In this document: piece after piece, positions 30,454 to 37,200 of the stretch | How the letters are laid out: the number at the start of each line of letters is the position of its first letter | How positions within the stretch are numbered: the stretch's first letter is position 1 | Assembly (NCBI GenBank): GCA_017396225.1 | Contig: JAFQMP010000040.1 | Location: 1-40,104 of the forward strand | Origin: Clostridia bacterium | GTDB lineage: Bacteria; Bacillota; Clostridia; Oscillospirales; CAG-272 | Length of the DNA stretch: 40,104 nucleotides | Direction of reading: 5' to 3' | Program-made: the position numbers and the translations under genes | Notes under the pieces: generated by a model | What the model saw: only the letters and a program-made list of their open reading frames with translations | Databases searched by the model: none | Told to the model about the DNA's origin: nothing

Positions 30454-31282
30454 GGCCTATTCGCTTGATGAATATATGAGCGAGAAAGAAAAGGAGCTTG
30501 CAAGAGCGAGAGAGGCCGCCAAGCGCGAGGCAGATATTGGCATTGCCAAGCTGCAAAAATATCTGCAGCCCTCGGCACGCACGGCGGCGCAGGGGTACAG
30601 CCAGGGGCTTTCTGAAACCGCGATGATTGCGCTTGAAAACAGCCGACAGCGCGCCCACGCGGCGGCGGATAGCGCATACACCGCAGGCTACAACGATTTG
30701 ATGGCGCAGTACCGCACCGAAAAGAAGGCGGAGCAGGATGGGCTGTATGCTGACGTTATGGGTATCATTGACGGCGGCGAGTGGAACACCGTGGAGGAGC
30801 TTGCAAAATACCTGTACGGTGAGGACGGAAAGAGTGGTGCTACGGCAGGGCTTTCCGAGGCGCAGCGCGCCGTGATTGCGCAGAAATACGGCAGGATTGC
30901 CGCAGACCCGGAGCAGAAAAATGCGGACGAGGACGGCAAAATTGTGCAAGTGGAAGGCGCAAAGCTCAACGGGAACGGCGGTTTCTGGTTCTTTGGTAAA
31001 AAAGATTACAGTAATGGCGATAATTTTTCTGTTGAGATTGATGACACTAAGTATCGTATTGAAAGTGCCGGCGAGGTCAGTGCGGAAAACGGCGCTACCA
31101 AAATTCTCAGTAAGGCAAAAGCAAGTGGTGTAGAAGAAAATCAGGTGTTTGGTTATAACGGGACACTTTACATTTTGCATCAGGGTAAGCTTTATGAGAT
31201 TAAGGCGCGTAAGAGCAGTTACAACGGTTCTGATACCAATAAGCGTAATTACGATTCTCTTTACAGTAAATTCTACGGATAA
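30431..31282 (+). CDS. Probable internal virion (ejection) protein
   Basis: A 283-residue protein beginning MANTTTTKAYSLDEYMSEKEKEL. Residues 20-120 are long amphipathic helices rich in Ala, Glu and Arg, as in internal or ejection proteins of podoviruses. The last third (from about 30990) is distinctly more A/T-rich and beta-like (IESAGEVSAENG, VFGYNGTLYILHQGKLYEIKARK). ATG 30431 lies 22 bases before the end of the previous gene with GGAGG upstream. It directly precedes the giant polyvalent gene and may be ejected with it. Confidence 0.6.
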   Translation: MANTTTTKAYSLDEYMSEKEKELARAREAAKREADIGIAKLQKYLQPSARTAAQGYSQGLSETAMIALENSRQRAHAAADSAYTAGYNDLMAQYRTEKKAEQDGLYADVMGIIDGGEWNTVEELAKYLYGEDGKSGATAGLSEAQRAVIAQKYGRIAADPEQKNADEDGKIVQVEGAKLNGNGGFWFFGKKDYSNGDNFSVEIDDTKYRIESAGEVSAENGATKILSKAKASGVEENQVFGYNGTLYILHQGKLYEIKARKSSYNGSDTNKRNYDSLYSKFYG

Positions 31283-31292
31283 GGGGTAATAT

Positions 31293-34200
31293 ATGGCATA
31301 TAAGCTGACGGCGGCGGACCGCCGCAGACAGGCGGCGCTGATGCGCGCGCAGAGCACCAAGCGATATACACCGAAAAAGGTGTTGAATCCCCCGAAGGCG
31401 AAAGCCGAAGAAAAGCCCGGCACGCTGGCGCGTGTCGGGGCTACGGCGGGGGATATGGCCGCCAACGTCCTGACGGGCCTTGGCAAGGGCATTGAGGGCA
31501 TTTGGGATTTTTCTGTGGGCCTCAGGAGCAGTCTTGTTAGTGTTTTCAGCGAAAAGTTTCGCGACAAAGTACAGGACCTTATTGCAAAGGATTTTACGGG
31601 CGATTGGTATGGCGACGCCCTGCAGGAGGCAACGCACAATTCCTATCTGAACGGCAACAAGGCGGGTCAGATTACAGAGGGCATCGCGCAGGGCGTGGGA
31701 CAAATCTTGCCTGCGGTGGCAATATCGTATATAACGGGCGGTGCTGCTGCGCCTTCGCAGATGGCGGCACTTGCCACGACAATGACGAGTGCGGCAGGTA
31801 CCGCTACCGAGGAGGCCTTTCAGGATGGTGCCGGTTACGGCGAGGGTATGGCGTACGGTGCCGTTTCGGGCGCTATTGAGGGTGCCACAGAGAAGCTGAC
31901 GGGCGGCCTTGGCGGTCTGTACGGTAAGGGCCTTGTCAAGACGGGTAAGGCGGCCCTTAAGGAGGGCGCGGAGCAGGTTGCCAAGACGGGCTTGAAGCGC
32001 GTGCTTTCCGAGGCCGCAGGCGAGGGCGTTGAGGAAATGATTTCCGAGCTTGCCGCACCTGCAACCAAGACCATTTACAAGGGCCGTGATGCGCTTGCCG
32101 AGTACGGCGACGCCGACTACTGGAAGGGCGTTGGCGAGGCAGGTATCATCGGTGCGGGTACCTCGATTGCCTACGGCGGTTCTGTCGGTCGTATCACCAA
32201 AACCTCGGGTGTCTATGCAGATGCGCGCTCGGTGATGGAGGATATTGACGCGCAGACCAAGGCACTTGCCGACCTTGAGAGCAAGGGCAAGTTGACCACC
32301 GAGCGAGAAACGGCTGCCGCTAAGCGCATCAAGGCGGATTATGAGAAGCTTTCTGAGGTTTTGCAGCGTGCCAATCCCAAGGCGCGTGAGCGCATTTTGG
32401 CAAATCCTGTGTTTTCCGCCGCATTTGAGAGCGACGGCGCTTTGCGTGCATCGGTTGTGACCAATCTTGACGCGCGTGTGCAGTATGTCGAGCAGGGCAG
32501 CGGTGGTGAAATGCTTTCGCGTGGCTTGTGGGGCAACGAGCAGGCGGTGAACGAGCAGCTTGCCGCCAACGGCACCCGTATCTATGAGGGAGAACTGACC
32601 GAGGCGGAAACCGAAAATCTTAGTCGATTGCGAAAAGCGCACACGGCGCTCTCTCGCAAGGGCTTGATTGGCACCGAGTTTGTGATTGCCGAGGAGTCCT
32701 CAAGTTTCAGCGCCTATCTTGACGACAAAACCGTGGTGATTGGCAAGGACACCCTGACCGACGGTACATATTTAAGAAAGCTGGTGCATGAGGTAGAGCA
32801 TTTTACCGAGGGCACCAAGGAGTGGACTGAGCTTGCGGCGTTTGTCTTTGAAAAAACAAACACAGACGCGGCAGTGGCGGCTGTGTTGCAATCGGGCTAT
32901 GGCGTCACGCAGGCTGACGTGGATACCTTGCTTGAAAATTTCAAAAGCGGCAAGCTGACCAAGGGACAGCGCACGTTGATTTCCGAGGTGGTGGCAAGCC
33001 AAAGTGAGGCGCTGTTTGGCGACGAGCAGACGATTGCACGCCTGACACGCACCAATCGCTCCCTTGCCGAGAAAATTCTTGACCGCATCAAGGCGTTTCT
33101 TGAGGTATTTACCGCGAAAACCCCCGAGGAAAAGGCAGAGGTACGACGTATGCAACGCGCCAAGCAGCTCTTTGAGCAGGCGCTTGGCAAGGCGGGTACC
33201 AAGTATGCGGTGCGTGAGATGCAAAGCGCCGAAAAAGGCGATGTCGTACTTGACGGAGAGAGTGTGGTAGGGTATAATAATACTGTACCGCAATTTTCCA
33301 CCAAACGGGCGAAATACATATCCTATGATAAGCTTGGTGCAAGCAACGTGGCTTTCATCAGAAGGCAGCTTTATAAGCTTTATCAAGGTGTAGAAAACGG
33401 TATTGCAAACAGTGTGGCAATCGAAAATGGGAACACTGTTTATATTGTCGATTCGGGTTGCGAAAACGGCGATATTTCGTTTGGGGTTAGGGAAAGAAGA
33501 ATTGTTACTGATGCTCAATTAAGGGCTGAAATCATAAGGAGAAGAAACAATGAGTCACTATCAAAAGGGTATATTAGTGATGGATTATCTTCAAGGTTTG
33601 GGGATAGACATGACAACGGTATTGATAGCAGTGTGCGACGAGAATCTGGAGCAGAGTTATCAGCTGATACAGCAGAATCCGCAGATATCCAAGAAGGAGT
33701 TTCTGCAGGCGATGCAGATAGAGGAAGAAGCGGAGTAACGCAGTATTCCCGCGAACAGCAAAGCACCCCCACCGAAAGCGGTGAGGGCGCGGTAGGGTAT
33801 AATGATACTGTACCGCAATTTTCCACCAAACGGGCAAATCAAGACCTCTATACCGCTACAAAGGACTTTGTGCGGGAGGTAGCATTTGCGGACCGTCACG
33901 ACTTTACTCGCTGGCTTTCGTATAAGACTACGGGTATGAGAAAAAACGAAATCAGGAATATCACGATTTATTGTAGTGAGAGGGTTTATTTTTTTAAAGC
34001 CGATGGATATATGCACGGCAAAATGTATCGGTCGCGTTCCGTTAAACATAAAAATGTTATAATAGAAATAAGAAAGGCGTGGGATAATGAAAACAACCAA
34101 AATGTTGATACTATTGATTCGCTGGCTGATGCTTTTGCCATTGAGCGAGGAAGAACAGATTTCGATAGCGACATTACTGGATACGGACCGGGAACGAGTG

Positions 34201-37200
34201 GCTTTGATGGATTTTCTTTCGAGTCATCGTCAAGCGACACACGACGAGATAATGGCGGAAGTGGCACGGATTATAGAATCGACTACGACGAGGTAGACCG
34301 TATTATCAAGGCTCTGCGCGAGATGGTTGCCAAAACGGACGAGGAACCACACAGGCAATTTTCTCGTAAGTTTTTGGGTTCACGAGATGTTGCCTACACC
34401 GAAGCGCAGTACCGCGACTTTGGCTGGGTGCGCGATAATGACGTGATACCGAACGGTGCGTGGCAGGACTTTACAAGTAAGTTTGCCGCTGCCCTTTCGG
34501 GGCGCGTGCATCCACCGATTACCAAAGGCGGAGAATATATGATTGCGGTGAGTGACATTGACGACCCGCAAGCAGAAGGCGTGAACAATATCATTGTATA
34601 CGCCACAGGTACAATAGAAAGCCCCAAGGTTTCAAGGGTGCTGACGATTGACCTTGATAATGAAACTGAACTCGACAGAAAAAGGAGAGAAATTTATGAA
34701 GGTGAGTGGCGAGGAATACAGCCAGCGTTTGAGGACATATTCCGATTCTACTATTCGTCTGATTTTGAGTTTCACAGACCGAGAGCGAGCCGTACGGGCA
34801 TCGGAGATAGTGAGCGAAACGGACAGCGAGGAAGAAGTGGTAAGACTTCTGACCGAATTAAAGAATTCAAAGTAAACGAGGACGGTAGCTTTACCACCGT
34901 TTACGCCGATGGCAGAACCGAGGTGCAATACTCTCGTAAAATTGTGGGCTCGCACGACGCCGCCTACACCGAAGCGCAGTACCGCGACTTTGGCTGGGTG
35001 CGCGATAATGACGTGATACCGAGCGGTGCGTGGGAGAACTTTACAAGCAAATTTGCCGCCGCCCTTTCGGGGCGCGAGCATCCGCCGAAAACCAAAGGCG
35101 GAGAATATATGATTGCGGTGAGCGACATAGACGACCCGCAAGCAGAAGGCGTGAACAATATCATTGTATACGCCACGGGTACAATGGAAAGCCCCAAGGT
35201 TTCAAGGGTGCTGATGATTGACCTTGATAATGAAACAAGTCTTGATGAACAAAGGAGAGATATTTATGCGCTTGAAGGGCGAGGCATACAGCAGACGTCT
35301 GGAGGGTTATTCCATCTCTACGCTGCAACTGATAGCAGATATCAAAGGTATGGACAGGGAAACCGTGCTCAAAGCGGCGGACATTACGACCAACTCGGAG
35401 CTGACCGAGGCAGAGGTAGTAAGACTTCTGACCGAATTAAAGAATTCAAAGTAAACGAGGACGGTAGCTTTACCACCGTTTACGCCGATGGCAGAACCGA
35501 GGTGCAATACTCCCGCAAGCCCACGGGTGCCGCCATCAAGGCAGATGCTGACGTGGAGCGCTTGCGCGTTTACACCAAAAAGGATGCCGAGGCGATTATT
35601 GCCGACGTGGTTGGGCAGTATATGGTGTTTGAGAGCGAGGGCGTTTACGGGCAGCTGGTTGGCAAATCTCAACGCGAGGCGATTGAGGCGCTTTGGCGTG
35701 GTCTGAACAGTGCCGAGCCCGGTATGCAGGGCGGTGTTGCCTTGGATATTGCCGAGTACATCATAAACAACGCCACCGTGGCAAGTGTGTGGGAGCAGGA
35801 CACCACGGAGCAAACCGAAGAAGCCAAGCGCCGCCTTGCGATTCTGCGCGGTCTGATGCACAAGCTTGACCTTTCCTCTATCAAGGACGAGATCGCCCAT
35901 AAGCTTGACGACAAGAAGGGCACGGCGTACCTTGTATGGGGTGCAAGAAAGGGTCAGCAGGGCCTCTCGCTTGACGGCATTGCCGCCGAACTGGTGGAGC
36001 AGGGCTTGCCGATTACGGCGGAGCATCCTGCCGATATTTTCTTTGAGATTATGGACTTGCACCGCAAGGCGGTAGATGCCTTGCAGGGTGAGGCCGCAAG
36101 CTATCTTGCCGAGGTGATGACGGCAGAGGAGCGCCACGCCCTCAAGCAGGATATTGCCAAGGAAATTCTGCGCGCTTTTGACACCAAGGGAGCGCCCTCA
36201 AAGCTGGCACGCACCATTGTCTTTTACGAGGACCAACTGAGCCGTCTGCGTGCCGAGCTGAAGGACGCGCGAAATGCAAACGGCGTAATAAACCGTGTGC
36301 TTGACAAGGCACAGCGCCTGCGTGACCTCAAGGCAGGGCGCTATCTGACCGCGGCGCAGTACCGTGAGGATATTTTCAGGGGCTCGATTGGCAGGCTTGC
36401 CGCTATTAAATACCGTGGCAATCTGCGCGAGGCCTCGGTGCGCGGTATCGTGTCGGAGCTTGCCTCGTGGTATCATACCGATAACCCGCTTTATAAGGGC
36501 GAGGACGCCTTGAAATTAAACGGCGAAATCCTTGAAATGATGAAGGAAATCTCGGGTGGAGAGGGGCGCTTGACCAACGCCGAGCTTGACATGCTTGGCA
36601 AGGTGATGGACTTTTTTGTGCACGAGGTGGAGAACTTTAACAAGGTTTACCGAGAGGGCAAATGGCAGGAGGCAAGGCCGATTGCAAAAAAACATGTGGA
36701 CGGCTTGCATACCGCCAAGCGCCGCCACCGTGGCGGCGTGCTGACGCGTATTGCGGAATCCGGGTATATGCGTATGTTTGCAGACCCGCTTTCCCTGATG
36801 CGCCGCGCCGATGCCTACGAGCAGGGATTTTTTACCGAGAGCTTTGAAAACCTCAGAAAGGGTGCTATCAAGGCGGCTGTCACCAAGCAACGCCTACTCC
36901 AGCAATATGAGGGCTTTTTCAAAAAGCACAAGGGCTACGACAAGCGCTATTTTGGTGAGTGTATCACTTATCGCGGTCAGCTGATTGCCGTGAATGATGC
37001 GATTTCACTCTATATGACGATGCACCGCGAGCAGGCTTACGCAGGCCTTGCACGTGCGGGCTATCAGATTGACGTGGTGACAGACTACAAGGCAAGAACC
37101 TCCAAAAAGGCGGCAGAGCGCGCAGAGGGCTTTGCCACACCGACTGAGCCCCTCAGTCAGGAAAGCCTGAAAAAGCTGATGGAAACGGAGCGTGCGAAGC

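Larger units (their letters stand above)
34371..35519 (+). repeat. Tandem duplication of an effector cassette (570 + 579 bp)
   Basis: Copy 1 is 34371-34940, copy 2 is 34941-35519. The first 300 or so bases and the last 95 or so are nearly identical. The middle (about 34700-34838 against 35270-35418) has diverged strongly. The 9-bp length difference falls in that middle and equals the three-residue difference between the nested products C (59) and D (62). Confidence 0.9.

Noticed and set aside
33064-35221. Other +1/+2 frames inside the polyvalent gene (33064, 35030 and similar)
   Set aside because: They lack a Shine-Dalgarno site, do not match one another and read as arginine/proline-rich shadow peptides, unlike the four nested genes listed.
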